From DASTFP01 sp963744345 (GTDB lineage Bacteria > Verrucomicrobiota > Verrucomicrobiia > Chthoniobacterales > Terrimicrobiaceae): 64,000 bases of DNA. The DNA lies in assembly GCA_963744345.1 (NCBI GenBank), contig CAVUTD010000024.1, forward strand, positions 272,011-336,010. The letters run 5' to 3'. Position 1 is the stretch's first letter. Each line of letters starts with the position of its first letter. The translations under genes were made by a program, and so were the position numbers. Below, piece after piece: positions 30,401-40,314 of this stretch. Below the pieces are notes generated by a model. That model saw only the letters and a list, made by a program, of their open reading frames with translations, was not told where the DNA came from and made no database searches.

Positions 30401-30793
30401 TTAGGTGGACTTCTGCGGCTTAATGACGACGCTTTTTTGGCCGACGCGGCTCAGTTTCTTAGTGGCCCTTCTCGGCTCAACCTCTTCCTGAGCAATTCCG
30501 GAGAGAAGGACGGGCTCACGGTCGTGAAATTCAGCGATCAGGGAGAGCCGTCCTCCCATTGCCTCCACGTATTCACGCAATGTAGAGAGCAGGAGGTCGG
30601 TACGCTTTTCCAGACGTGAAACCCCATCCTGGGTTATGCCCAGAGCTTTCGCGAGACTTACCTGTGTGAGCTTGCGAGCTCGTCGCAGCTCCTGCCTAGT
30701 CATCTCCTCTGCGATCAGTTGAGCCGCCCGTGCCTCAACCTTCTCGCGCCGCTGCGGGTTCAGGTGATTCATTTTATCTTTGAGCGTCCTCAT
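30401..30793 (-). CDS. XRE-family antitoxin (HigA-like)
   Basis: 130 aa. A lambda-repressor-type helix-turn-helix is visible: RRARKLTQVSLAKALGITQD, then GVSRLEKRTDLLLSTLREYV. The N-terminal helix is charged and the C-terminal tail is basic. It starts 30 bp after the toxin gene's stop on the same strand, giving toxin-before-antitoxin order as in higBA modules. Antitoxins of this type bind the toxin and repress their own promoter, here expected upstream of 31171. Confidence 0.88.
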   Translation of the reverse strand: MRTLKDKMNHLNPQRREKVEARAAQLIAEEMTRQELRRARKLTQVSLAKALGITQDGVSRLEKRTDLLLSTLREYVEAMGGRLSLIAEFHDREPVLLSGIAQEEVEPRRATKKLSRVGQKSVVIKPQKST

Positions 30794-30823
30794 GGTGGTC
30801 TTCTTTTCTTTTCTTTCTGAGGC

Positions 30824-31171
30824 TTAATGCGAGAGACGATGGGTAGAGAACCGACCGTCGGCTTTTTGGATGAGATCACGGTAGAATCTCCTTTCTCCCC
30901 CACCGGACTTGTCGCCGCCGCAGAGAATTATCGCCTGTCGTTTTGGATCGAAGGCGAAAGCAAATCGCCAGACGCCGTCCTTTGCGCTAAACCTCAATTC
31001 CTTCATGTTGGTAAATGTTGAGCCTTTGAGTGTGTCGGCATGTGGTCTGCCCAGTTGAGGGCCAAATTTTTCCAGCAGCTTGAGATGCGCGAGCAACTCG
31101 TCCTGCACCTCCTCGCCCAATTCATCGTATTCTGCCTCGAATTCCTCATGAAACTCAATTCGCCAAGCCAC
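30824..31171 (-). CDS. RelE/HigB (Gp49-like) toxin
   Basis: 115 aa with the Gp49/HigB layout: IEFHEEFEAEYDELGEEVQDEL, LGRPHADTLKGSTFTNMKELRF, then GVWRFAFAFDPKRQAIILCGG and a C-terminal basic segment RRFYRDLI. Family members are ribosome-dependent mRNA interferases. It is first in a two-gene operon with the XRE antitoxin. The module sits next to the transposase fusion at 31422 and looks like part of the accessory region. Confidence 0.9.
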   Translation of the reverse strand: MAWRIEFHEEFEAEYDELGEEVQDELLAHLKLLEKFGPQLGRPHADTLKGSTFTNMKELRFSAKDGVWRFAFAFDPKRQAIILCGGDKSGGGERRFYRDLIQKADGRFSTHRLSH

Positions 31172-31421
31172 TAACGCAATATGTTCTTTAAATCATATGC
31201 TGTAAAGAACATTGTTCATTTTTAATTGCTGACGCCCAACGCACCGCCGCTGCGTCAAGACGAAGCCGTTCAAGAATATACCCCGATGAACATGGCAGAA
31301 GGCAACAGCCTTTCGGGGCCAATACAAGCTCATTGCTGCAACCGGAGGCGTCTCCCCGTGTCCAGAGGTTTACGTCCGCAAATAATACTCTCCAAGCGAA
31401 GTGAGTAACTGTGAAAACGAT

Positions 31422-34227
31422 ATGAAAATTATTTCTGCTGAAGTGTTTGGCGCCTACTTGAACTGCCCCACAAAATGTTGGCTGCGAGCAGCCAATCATC
31501 CACCCGCTGGCAGCGTCTACTCCGAATGGCTGAAGGCGAGAACGACTCGTACCGCACAACCGAAAGAGAACGATTGGTTGCCGATTTGGCGAGAGACGAA
31601 GTCGCGCATTTCGCCCGACATGAGAGAATATTAAATGCGGCAGGTGGCGCTTGGCGCCGGGCCTGGCGGTGCAGGTGAAGATGGATTCCTGTGTCCTGGA
31701 AAATGAACTCCACGCGGTCGAACGGGTGCCCGCCAAGGGTCGAGGGAAGCCAGTCCAGTTCATCCCCATTCGCTTTGCCTTCAAGAATAAGCTGGCCAGG
31801 GCCGACAAACTGTTGCTGGCCTTCGATGCTTTCGTGCTCTCAAAGTCGCTGGGACGCGAAGTCACCGTCGGCAAAATTATCCACGGCGACGAACGCGCCA
31901 CGGTGACCGTGAAAACTTCGGCGCTGGCTGGCGAGGTGCGGAAGCGAATAGAGAAAATCACCGCGTTGCTGTCCAGCCCTACGCCACCCGATCTCGTATT
32001 GAACCGCCACTGCGCCGAGTGCGAATTTCAAGCCCGTTGCCGTCGAAATGGGATCGAGAAGGACGACCTGAGTCTACTGTCCAGCATGACCGAGAAAGAG
32101 CGGAAAAGGCTCCACAGCAAAGGCATTTTCACAGTCACGCAACTCTCCTACACCTTTCGCCCCCGTCGCCGTCCCAGAAAACTGCAAGACAAGCGGGAGA
32201 AGTATCACCACTCGATCAAGGCACTCGCTATTCGCGAGAACAAGATTCACGTCCTCGGCAATTCGGAACTCAAGATCGAAGGAACGCCCGTCTATCTGGA
32301 TGTAGAGGGGTTGCCCGATAGAGATTTCTATTACCTCATTGGCATGCGCATCGGAAGGGGAAAGTCTGCGGTGCAACACAGTTTGTGGGCGGCAACAGTG
32401 GAAGACGAGAATGAGATTTGGAACCAGTTCCTTGACCTCCTCGGAGCGGTTGAAAACCCACTTCTCTTCCACTACGGCAGCTACGAGACGACTTTTCTAA
32501 AAAGAATGCGATTACGATACGGTGTTCCTTCGGAAAACAAAGTCGGCGCAAGAGCTGTTGAGCGGCCAACGAATCTTCTCTCGGTCATCTTTGCCAAAGT
32601 TTACTTCCCCACCTACTCCAACAGTCTAAAGGAAATCGCTCGGTTCCTCAACTTCAACTGGTCTGAAGCGGAAGCATCTGGCTCTACCGCGATTGTTTGG
32701 CGCCAGCAGTGGGAACGATCACACTCTCACGCGCTCATGCAGAAACTGATCACCTATAACGCCGAGGACTGCGAGGCTCTCGCCCGTTTGGAAGAACGGC
32801 TCCTTTACCTTTCCCTTGACCGCGAAGGTGCCAGAGCAACCGCCTCCGCCGACTTCGTTCACGCAGACTTGCTGCTGGAGAATCCTTCTCGTACTTTCAA
32901 AAAGAATCACTTTCAATTTGCAGAGTTCGAGCAAATCAACCAAGCGGCCTATTGGAATTATCAACGCGAGAAGGTCTTGGTTAGATCAAGTGAACACCTG
33001 AAGAGAATCGCCCGTAAGGTCGCCAAGAATTCGCGGACATTTGCACGCGCCAATAAGATCGTGGACTGGCCGGGACCAATGGCTTGCCCTGATTGTGGAG
33101 GACTCAAGATTTACAAGAATCAGACTGCGAGTAAGACGGTAATCGACTTGCGATTCGGCTCCGCGAGCATCAGGAAATGGACGACACGATATCGCTTTCA
33201 CCGTTACAGATGTCAGGCGTGTCGAGCGGTCTTCTACAATTCCGAACAAGCTTGGAGCGGTGAGAAATTCGGACCGAATCTCAGAACCTTTTGCGTCTAC
33301 CAAAACATTGAATTGAGATTGTCGCAGGGACGAATCGCAGAATTCCTCAATCAAATTCTTGGTTATCAAGTCTCGCGAGAGACCGTTCACAGGCTCAAAG
33401 TGAGCGCTGCTGCTTACTATCAAGGAACTTACGAGGCGCTAATGGAGTCGATCGTCAATGGGCGCTTAATCCACGCGGATGAGACCAGCGTGAATCTCGG
33501 TGGACGATATGGTTACGTCTGGGTCTTCACCAACCTTGAAGAGGCAGTCTATCTGTATTCCCCTTCAAGAGAGGGTGATCTGGTCCAACAGCTACTAAAG
33601 GATTTTAAGGGAGTGCTCGTTTCGGACTTTTACGCCGCTTACGACTCCATAAGGTGTGCTCAACAGAAATGTCTCATCCATCTCATCCGTGACCTGAACG
33701 AAGATTTATATAAGGGGCCATTTAATGGGGAGTTCAAGGAACTGGTCGGTGAGGTAGCTGCTCTGCTAAAGCGGATGATCGAGACAGTTGATAGGTTTGG
33801 ACTGAAGACGCGATTCCTGCGTAGACACAAGGCCGACGTGGATCGCTTTTTCAAGCGTCTCTCTCGCCGAGATTGCCAGAGCGAGACCACCATAAGATAC
33901 AAGCAGCGCTTGGAAAAGAATCGAGACACCCTCTTCACGTTTCTGGACCACGACGGCGTACCGTGGAACAATAATAACGCGGAACATGCGATCAAAGCCT
34001 TTGCCTTTCTGCGAAGGGACTTCGAGGGCCTCTCGACCGAAAAGGGAATCAAAGAGTATCTGATCTTGCTCAGCGTCTGTGAAACCTGCAAATTCAAAGG
34101 GATCAAATTCCTCGATTTCCTTCGTTCCGGTGAGAAAGACGTTCACGCATTCGCGGAGTTTCGCTGTGGACGAACGGGCCGGTTGCCAAGGATTTCCGCA
34201 ACAACCAACTTTTCGGCGAACGCTTGA
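31422..34227 (+). CDS. TM0106-type RecB-like nuclease fused to IS66-type transposase (two frame breaks near N-terminus)
   Basis: From ATG 31422 the first part reads MKIISAEVFGAYLNCPTKCWLR; it shifts frame near 31535 and again near 31640, after which one 858-codon frame runs to 34227. The nuclease half has a four-Cys patch (CAECEFQARC), an RNase H/DEDD exonuclease core (VYLDVEGLPDRDFYYLIGM near 32295; TYNAEDCEAL near 32755) and a Lys-rich linker. The second half has an IS66-style zinc ribbon (CPDCGG, CQACRAVF) and the DDE triad HADETS, VSDFYAAY and NNAEHAIKAFAFLRRD. TM0106 proteins are Cas4/RecB-like predicted nucleases. No terminal inverted repeats or target duplications were found by eye. 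The two N-terminal breaks mean it may be inactive or mis-sequenced. Confidence 0.8.
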
Positions 34228-34798
34228 CCTTACAAACCAAGAGCGCTCACGCGACGGTTGCGTCGGCGCCGTTTGGCAGTCGGTCCAACTGATCCAGAGG
34301 CGCATTAGGTGTAACGATTGCGCCGCGCATGCAGCGTATCTGACCGCTCCAATTCTAGGCCGCTTGCGTTTCCTGTCGGTCGCCGCGCCTCAGACGTATC
34401 TAAAAGACACTTTCTCTACCTATCAGGTATCAGAATATTCCTTTTGGTATTTCGAGCGACAGGAAAAGAACTTCCGGCTAATTGCTGGGCCGATTAGCGC
34501 ATTTCCTCTCTTGCATTCCTTGCGATCCTTACGAAAGCGGGAATGGAAATGATCGCAAGTTGCGCTGAATGGGGAGCAGGAAGGCCTCAGTTCGGTGTCG
34601 CCGACCTCAATAAGACAGTTGCGAAAGTTGTTGCACGAGGAGGGCTTGAAAATAGCCGCTCGAACGGAGGTCAAAACGAAAATATTTTCGATTTCCTCTG
34701 TAAAGTTGTTCCGCCTCGAGAACAACCCCCTTCGAAAATTCTGACATAATCAGGTCTCGAATGGAGCCATCTGGCTTCAGCAACCAAAGGAGAAAAAC
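34228..34798. other. Intergenic region, nothing recognised
   Basis: About 570 bp without a recognisable gene. Its right end carries AAGGAG, 8 bp before the ATG at 34799, so it includes the promoter and ribosome site of the mobilizable module that follows. Confidence 0.4.
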
Positions 34799-35095
34799 AT
34801 GAGACCTCAAGAACCAACTTCCCCTCACCTTGTTTCATTTGGGGGTGTGCGCCCGCTGGCACTCACAAAAAGGCAAGCCGTCTCCGCGCTTGGGTCATCC
34901 AAGCTCGTGGCGCGCATGCTCTGGGCCAGCCGCCACGCCGGAGATGAATGGCTGGTCATTGTGAGGTCAGGCCGCGATCTCCTCATTGACACTGCATCGG
35001 TTGAGGCTGCCTATGGACGCCTTCTAAATGGCGAGCAGCCGCCTTTGATGCCAAGTGAGCGCCGTCCAACACAGGATAATGCGGCATCAGTATGA
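34799..35095 (+). CDS. Small conserved protein of the mobilizable module (copy 1)
   Basis: 98 aa, preceded by AAGGAG. Aligned by eye with the protein at 56473 it shares PLALTKRQAVSAL, LLIDTASVEAAYGRLL and a PPLMPSERR tail, so both belong to one family. The stop overlaps the next start (ATGA). No DNA-binding motif is certain; a copy-control or excisionase-like role is possible from its place ahead of a Rep-like gene. Confidence 0.75.
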   Translation: MRPQEPTSPHLVSFGGVRPLALTKRQAVSALGSSKLVARMLWASRHAGDEWLVIVRSGRDLLIDTASVEAAYGRLLNGEQPPLMPSERRPTQDNAASV

Positions 35096-35748
35096 AGGAA
35101 CACAGCATCAGGGCCTCCGATGCGCAATTCATCCGGCTGTTTCGCTGGATTGCCGGATTGCAAATCAGCAGCGATGCCAAATTGCTCTTCGCACGCCTCC
35201 TCGATCTGGCCGACGGCGAACAGGACGTCAAAGCCAGCAGACGATTTCTGCGTGCTTGGCTTTCCTGGAGCGATGCCCGCTTGCGTCGAGCGTCGAGTGA
35301 ACTGGAGAAACTTGGATGGCTTCACCGAAAGTCGTCCGTCGCACCCGCTGGTGATTGCGCTGCCACTGAGTGGAAGCTTCCGCGGATCGTGATCCAAAGC
35401 AGCGAAACGGTTCGATTGGAGGGGGTGTCCTATACGGGACACGGCGTCCCGCGTCTGGACACGGTGTCCCGTACGGGACAAAGCAGACCACATAAGCAGA
35501 ACACACAAGAAGGGGGATCGCGCGCACACGCCGGCACGCGAAGCAGGACCCTCGCGGAAACGAGTGTCCCCGGCTTGTCCGGAGTCGAGAGGATTTCGCT
35601 CGAGAGGCGCCTGGGCCAAATTCAAGCCGAGCTTGCTGAGACTTTTAGGAAGAAAGAAATGGCTCGGAGCGAAGCGCTCTTCGCGGAGCAATGCCGCCAC
35701 CATGCTGCGCTTGGGTTGGACGGAGCCGCGGCGTCCGAAATGGCTTGA
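35092..35748 (+). CDS. Winged-helix replication-initiator-like protein (copy 1)
   Basis: 218 aa. The N-terminal 80 residues (FIRLFRWIAGLQISSDAKLLFARLLDL, then SWSDARLRRASSELEKLGW) look like the winged-helix domain of plasmid/phage replication or helper proteins, and match the protein at 59699. The middle is encoded by three 19-20 bp palindromic iterons (35425-35482) and reads as a repeating VSxTG peptide. The C-terminal 70 residues are coiled-coil-like. An origin inside the initiator gene, as in phage lambda O, would explain the repeats (inference). Its start overlaps the preceding stop. Confidence 0.7.
   Translation: MKEHSIRASDAQFIRLFRWIAGLQISSDAKLLFARLLDLADGEQDVKASRRFLRAWLSWSDARLRRASSELEKLGWLHRKSSVAPAGDCAATEWKLPRIVIQSSETVRLEGVSYTGHGVPRLDTVSRTGQSRPHKQNTQEGGSRAHAGTRSRTLAETSVPGLSGVERISLERRLGQIQAELAETFRKKEMARSEALFAEQCRHHAALGLDGAAASEMA
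35425..35482. repeat. Three palindromic iterons inside the Rep-like gene (copy 1)
   Basis: Units begin at 35425, 35444 and 35464. The first is GTGTCCTATACGGGACAC, the third contains the perfect 16-bp palindrome TGTCCCGTACGGGACA (35465-35480), and the middle one is a degenerate form with GTCC/GGAC arms. The regular spacing is that of initiator-binding iterons. Confidence 0.65.
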
Positions 35749-35939
35749 TGTCTCAACGGAAATCCTTTCGCCGGAGAATCCCGAACACGAGATCACCCGC
35801 CGAGGAGCGAAAGGCGTCTTGCGAACACGTGAGACAGCTTCGTGAATCACTTCAACGCTCGACTTCAAACGAACAGCGAACGTGAGCTCGAATCCTCAAG
35901 AACCGTGACGCGTTGCCGCTGATCCCCACTTCTCACTTT

Positions 35940-36218
35940 ATGGAAACCCTAATCTCTCATCATCAGAAAATTGAAAGACTCGAAGCTGAGAAAAGGCAGC
36001 TCGAGAATCGTATGAGGCAACTCAAGCACGCAGCGCAGACCGCCGAGCGCAAGCGTTTGACCAGAGCCAAGATCATTCTCGGTTCGCTCGTGCTTCGGAA
36101 TCACGCCGAATTGCTTCGTCAGCTCATTGCTGAGGCTTCTCAGCAAGATGGAGAACTTCTGCGGTCGGTCTTTCCCAATGCGACGAAAGACTCACCCTCA
36201 TTGGTTCAGTCTCAGTAG
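35940..36218 (+). CDS. TraD/MobC-like coiled-coil mobilization protein
   Basis: 92 aa from ATG 35940. It is a long charged helix (IERLEAEKRQLENRMRQLKHAAQTAERKR) followed by RAKIILGSLVLRNHAELLRQLIAE, a pattern of small TraD-type proteins encoded just before MobA/MobL relaxases. It lies between the Rep-like gene and the relaxase fragment. Its likely job is helping the relaxase at oriT. The 190 bp before it hold no clear oriT. Confidence 0.6.
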   Translation: METLISHHQKIERLEAEKRQLENRMRQLKHAAQTAERKRLTRAKIILGSLVLRNHAELLRQLIAEASQQDGELLRSVFPNATKDSPSLVQSQ

Positions 36219-36777
36219 GAGGCCACTTTGGAAAGAACACCGCCAAGCTACCGGAGCCTTTCAAGAAAGGCGAAAACGCACTTACGCATCGCGGAAGTTT
36301 CCCCGCGATGCCCGTGCGGAGCAGGCCGAAAGGCGTTGGGACGCTCGCGTGGGCCGGGCCATGGACGTGGCTTTGCCCCACGAACTGAATCCGAAGGCGC
36401 AATGGGATTTGCTGCGCGGGTTCGGTCTTCAGCTGCGCGACGAATACGGTGCGGCCGTTTGCGTGAGTCTGCATCATCCGGATACGAAGGGCGATCAGCG
36501 CAATACCCGCGGTCACATTTTCATGACGAGCCGTGCCGTGGACGAAGACGGAGATTTTGCAAAAACGAAAATTCGCAGTCTCGATGACCGCAAACTTGGT
36601 CCCGTCGAAGTCGAGCGGATTCGCGAAATGTGGGAGGTGCGTTGCAATCGCGCCCTGCGAAAAGCTGGATTGTCGGAAGACGTAACCCGCCATTCGCTGA
36701 AAGCCCAGGGGATTGATCGATCAGCCACCCAGCACCTCGGTCCAAAAGCATTCGAACCCGGCAAGAGAGTTGGCTGA
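36127..36777 (+). pseudogene. MobA/MobL-family relaxase, N-terminally truncated
   Basis: The readable part starts near 36240 (ERRKRTYASRKFPRDARAEQAERRW) and includes DVALPHELNPKAQWDLLRGF and VSLHHPDTKGDQRNTRGHIFM, corresponding to the MobA/MobL metal-binding region. The usual N-terminal block with the catalytic Tyr (ISRxxGRSAVAAAAYR in the family) is missing, and the expected NPHAHI motif is NTRGHI, so the first His of the HxH pair is Arg. The frame overlaps the TraD-like gene upstream, which is not expected of an intact start. It is most likely an inactive remnant. Confidence 0.65.
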
Positions 36778-37370
36778 TCTCCTTGCCCGAGGAGCTTCAA
36801 TCGGACGAATTGCTGCGGGCCATTACTTCCGGGGAGGTCAATTGCTTATTGGGTTCCTGCGAACCCTTCGAGCCGCTACACGAACCCTCGAAATAGAGCA
36901 CCTCCGGCAGGGCACTTCGGAGCTTCGGATGAGACCGTGAGCAACGCAACAACCATCCACCGGTTACAACCAATAATTCGGAGGCCCCTCCGACTGACAG
37001 ATGTGCCGGTCTGACGTATGCCTCAGGTCCGGGTTGACTCGCGTGTCCGCCGTCGTTGCGCACATAGTAGGCCGTTACCGCATTTGAGGACTCGCTGACA
37101 TCAGCGAGCCTTTCTCCAAGGTCGAAGCTGTTTCGATCCGATTCTAGCCAGATTCCGGCTCAGTCGCCGTGGGCGATCAATTCCAAGTGCTCAAACTCAC
37201 CTTTCCCTGATGGGCGGACGTAATCCGGCGAACGCGAGTTACGCGGAAAATTTTGCCCACTTTCTTGAAAGCAGGGTCACGGCTTGCTGGTAGTAAAGTT
37301 CCGTTTCCTTAGTTTTCCCTAACAGCAGTCTTTGCAATCGCCCTCCTTTTTCCGTAGGTGAAAGGCACCC
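36778..37370. other. Intergenic region with one perfect inverted repeat
   Basis: About 590 bp with no recognisable gene. CTCGCTGA and TCAGCGAG (37091-37108) form an 8-bp stem with a 2-base centre, followed by a short pyrimidine run; it could be a terminator or a binding site. Confidence 0.3.
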
Positions 37371-38375
37371 GTGAAGACCTTCCTGATGTTCGCGGCTCTC
37401 ACTGTACCACTCCTGGTGCTTGTGGCCGACGAAAGCCTCACGGCCTCTGAGATGGGCGTCGAACGTCTGGATCCCGCTTTTGATGCCCTCGTCCCAGCCG
37501 ACGCGAAAGTGGAGAAGCTCGCCGAGGGCTTCCTTTGGAGTGAAGGTCCCACGTGGTTCCAGGACTCGGTCGTTTTCTCCGATGTGCCAGACAACGTCAT
37601 CTACCAGTGGAGACCCGGTGAGAGCGCTGTGACCGTCTTCATGAAGCCGAGCGGCCTACTAAAACCCGCGCCGGGATCCGCCAGTCGGGCTCAAACGGTC
37701 TCGCCGTGGATGCTGACGGCCGTCTGCTGATTTGCCAGCAAGGTGAGCGGCGCGTCGCGCGCATGGAGAAGAACGGCATGCAGACCGCAATTGCCACGAA
37801 GTTCGATGGCAAGCGCTTCAACTCGCCAAACGACCTCAATCCGCAAGAATGGCGACGTATACTTTACCGACCCGCCCTACGGGCTAGCCAGTTTCAACGA
37901 TTCACCACTAAAGGAGCTGCCACACAACGGCGTATATCGCGTGGATCCGAAAGGCGAGGTGACCCTGCTGATTGCGGACCTCACGTGTCCCAACGGCATT
38001 GCCTTCTCCCCTGACGAGAAGACCCTCTACGTCGCCGTCAGCGACCCTGGTGATCCGCGAATTATGGCCTACGAAGTGCAGCCCGACGGCACCGTGGCTA
38101 ACGGCCGCACCTTCTTCGACGCCAAACTGCTGCGCGGTCAAGTTCGCCGAGGCACGTGCGACGGACTGAAGGTGGACGCGCAAGGTAACGTCTGGGCTAC
38201 CGGTCCCGGAGGCGTCCTTGTTTTCAATCCTGCCGGCAAACACCTTGGATCCATTCTTACAAACGAGGATACTGGCAACTGCTGTTGGGGAGACGACGGC
38301 GGCACCCTGTACATCACCGCCCATATGTTCCTCGCTCGCGTAAAGACCGCCACCAAGGGCGCTGGCTGGCAATAA
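37371..38375 (+). pseudogene. SMP-30/gluconolactonase-like secreted protein, two frame breaks
   Basis: GTG 37371 follows a GAAAGG ribosome site. A signal peptide (FAALTVPLLVLVA) is followed by AEGFLWSEGPTWF and SDVPDNVIYQW. One base appears lost near 37675, after which GSNGLAVDADGRLLICQQG and NSPNDL follow, and another near 37845, after which KNGDVYFTDPPYGL to CPNGIAFSPDEKTLYV and GNVWATGPGG run to 38375. The Glu of SEGP, the Asn of NSPND and the Asp/Asn of PNGIAFSPDE are the metal ligands of this beta-propeller family. Correcting the two bases restores a full-length protein of about 335 aa. It could be sequencing error rather than a dead gene. Confidence 0.8.
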
Positions 38376-38489
38376 GGCTACGACCCGTTCCAGGCCCTGG
38401 CCCCTCGCTTGGAGAAATCTTACCCCTTCTTCTCTCCCCACCTTCGGTTTGATGTTCTGCCGTTAAAGAGCGCGGAAGGTCTGAGATAG

Positions 38490-39305
38490 GTGGCGAGGAT
38501 TCGACGAGAAGAAGGAATCAAAGTGAGCAAGAACCAACGGCGCATGAAGCGGCTAGGGGTCTCGGACGGCAGAGCGGCAGCAGGCGGAGCGGCCATGCCA
38601 GGTGTGGAGCTGCGACTTCGTGGCTGAGCAGACAGAAAATGGAAGCAGTTTTCGCATTCTCACTTTGATCGACGAACACACCCGGCAATGCCTGGCCATT
38701 CATCCTGCCCGGTCGATCCGAGCCGTCGATGTCATTACAGTGGTCGAAGCGGCCATAGTCCGTTATGAAGTGCCCGAACACGTGCGCAGCAGCGCAGCGA
38801 CAACGGGCCCGAGTTTATCGCCACCTGCATGCAGGACTGGCTTAACGCCCAGGAGATCAAGACGCTTTACATCAAGCCGGGGAGCCCTTGGGAGAACGGG
38901 CATATCGAGAGCTTTCATGACAAACTGCGCGATGAATGTCTTAACCGCGAACTCTTCGGCAATCTGCGCGAAGCGCGCGTTATCCTGGAAAGCTGGCGCC
39001 TCGAATATAATGAGCGTCGTCCACACAGCGCGCTTGGCTACCGGACCCCAAACGAGTATGCGGGGAGAAAGACGTACCGCTTTGATGGGCGCTGCGCGCC
39101 CCCAAACTCCGCGCCGCTCGCCGCGGCAGGCGTTCGGGGGGAACTAAGGATCAACGCCACAAGGTGGCAAACAAACGAAACCAAAACACTAAGGAATCCG
39201 CAGAGCTTCAGTTATGAACTGTCTCACCCACGGGAACAGGCCACCTGCACTTTCACTGACTTTCGTTCCATTCCTACTGGGAGCCGTTACTACGATGCCT
39301 GGTAG
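38490..39305 (+). pseudogene. IS3-family transposase (orfB) remnant
   Basis: Fragments of the IS3 integrase domain occur in three frames: VARIRREEGIKV and RRMKRLGVSDG (from 38490), VWSCDFVAEQTENGSSFRILTLIDEHTRQCLAI (first catalytic Asp), then after a small insertion near 38790 SPWENGHIESFHDKLRDECLNRELF (catalytic Glu region) and EYNERRPHSALGYRTPNEYA. The middle Asp motif (DNGPEF) is disrupted by about 7 extra bases. No orfA and no terminal repeats are visible. The frame after about 39060 is not clearly transposase. Confidence 0.8.
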
Positions 39306-39962
39306 AAACCCTTACTTACCCGGTGCCTCCATAAGGAGTTATTATCCAGATAAGCCATTCCCCTGCGACAAAATCTTTCATTTACCGCCTGTCGGTACTC
39401 CTAGCCACATATTGTTCTCATGGTAATAATCATGCCCACAGATGGTTCCGCCTTCGATGACCAAAGGAAGCCATACATATATATCTTCCTTCACCTCTTC
39501 GTACGTATGGCCAGCGTCTATAAATACCATTCCTGCCATAATCCCCTGTTTTTGCAGGAGCTCTGCAGCATTCCTGGAGCTCATCCTTAGGGGAATTACT
39601 CTACCCTTCCGTATATGATCAAAAAGGTTCTCTGAGAACTTTATAAAGGCATGGTCTCCCTCCTTCAATTTGGCTGACTCATGATACGTGTCCCTTTCTG
39701 CTTTAGATCCTAACCAATGGTCAACACAATAAAGAGTACTAGAGTTGGACATGTTGTCTGCGATAGACCTGGAACTTCTACCATGCCATGAACCAACTTC
39801 AATAATTGTCTTATGCGTCATTGCCTCCTGTGCAAGCCAATGTAGCTCATCATCACTTATAAAACCGTCAATCTTCTGCGCTCTACTGATGCGAGTTGAA
39901 GAACTTGTCTGATACGTCTCCCTAAGTATACCGTCATTCGGATTTTCTATTATCTTGCTCAT
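39290..39962 (-). CDS. Class I SAM-dependent methyltransferase (Methyltransf_24-like), frame break near C-terminus
   Basis: From ATG 39962 (MSKIIENPNDG) about 195 residues are in frame, with the SAM-binding motif TIIEVGSWHGRSSRSIA, a following acidic VDHW, and AGMVFIDAGHTYEEVKEDIYVWLPLV and GGTICGHDYY typical of the Methyltransf_24 family. Near 39396 the frame stops early; a one-base shift continues as QAVNERFCRRGMAYL to a stop at 39290, matching the usual GVxxAVxxxF ending. The gene is clearly more A/T-rich than its neighbours, suggesting recent transfer. Its ATG overlaps the stop of the small gene upstream (ATGA), which decides the start. Confidence 0.8.
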
Positions 39963-40181
39963 TTGAATATTGCCGTAATGCATTGTTTTCGCCAGCCTGA
40001 AACCCGGGTGCGTTGCAAACATAGTGGATAACCGTCCAGAAAAGATTCGAAAAAGCTCTCCGAAGGAAGCTTTGCCGTCGGGGGCTCCGGCGGCTTGAAT
40101 CGCGGCCCGACCGGTTCAACCTTTTGTGCAAAGGTTTTGACGGAAAAAGCTGGCCGGTTTAGTTCCTATTAACTCTGCCAT
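39959..40181 (-). CDS. Small proline-rich protein coupled to the methyltransferase, frame break in T5
   Basis: ATG 40181 follows a strong ribosome site (AAGGAG, 6 bp upstream). The frame stops after 21 codons, but removing one T from the TTTTT run near 40151 gives 73 residues: MAELIGTKPASFSVK, then VEPVGPRFKPPEPP and ESFFESFLDGYPLCLQ. The stop overlaps the methyltransferase start, so translation is probably coupled. No family is recognised. A small substrate or precursor peptide for the methyltransferase is conceivable but unproven. Confidence 0.55.
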
Positions 40182-40314
40182 TTGATTCTCCTTTGATAGT
40201 TACTAATTGATCTTTCCTAGTACCCGCCGCCTATTCTTGACAAGTTCCATTCCATCTTCCGCTCGCACGTACCTTATTGCCGACCGCATTTTACCCGATC
40301 GGCAATAACTAAAC

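Noticed and set aside
31188..31961. 257-codon minus-strand frame opposite the nuclease N-terminus
   Set aside because: It overlaps the recognisable nuclease and its protein has no coherent motif; it is the opposite-strand shadow of coding sequence.
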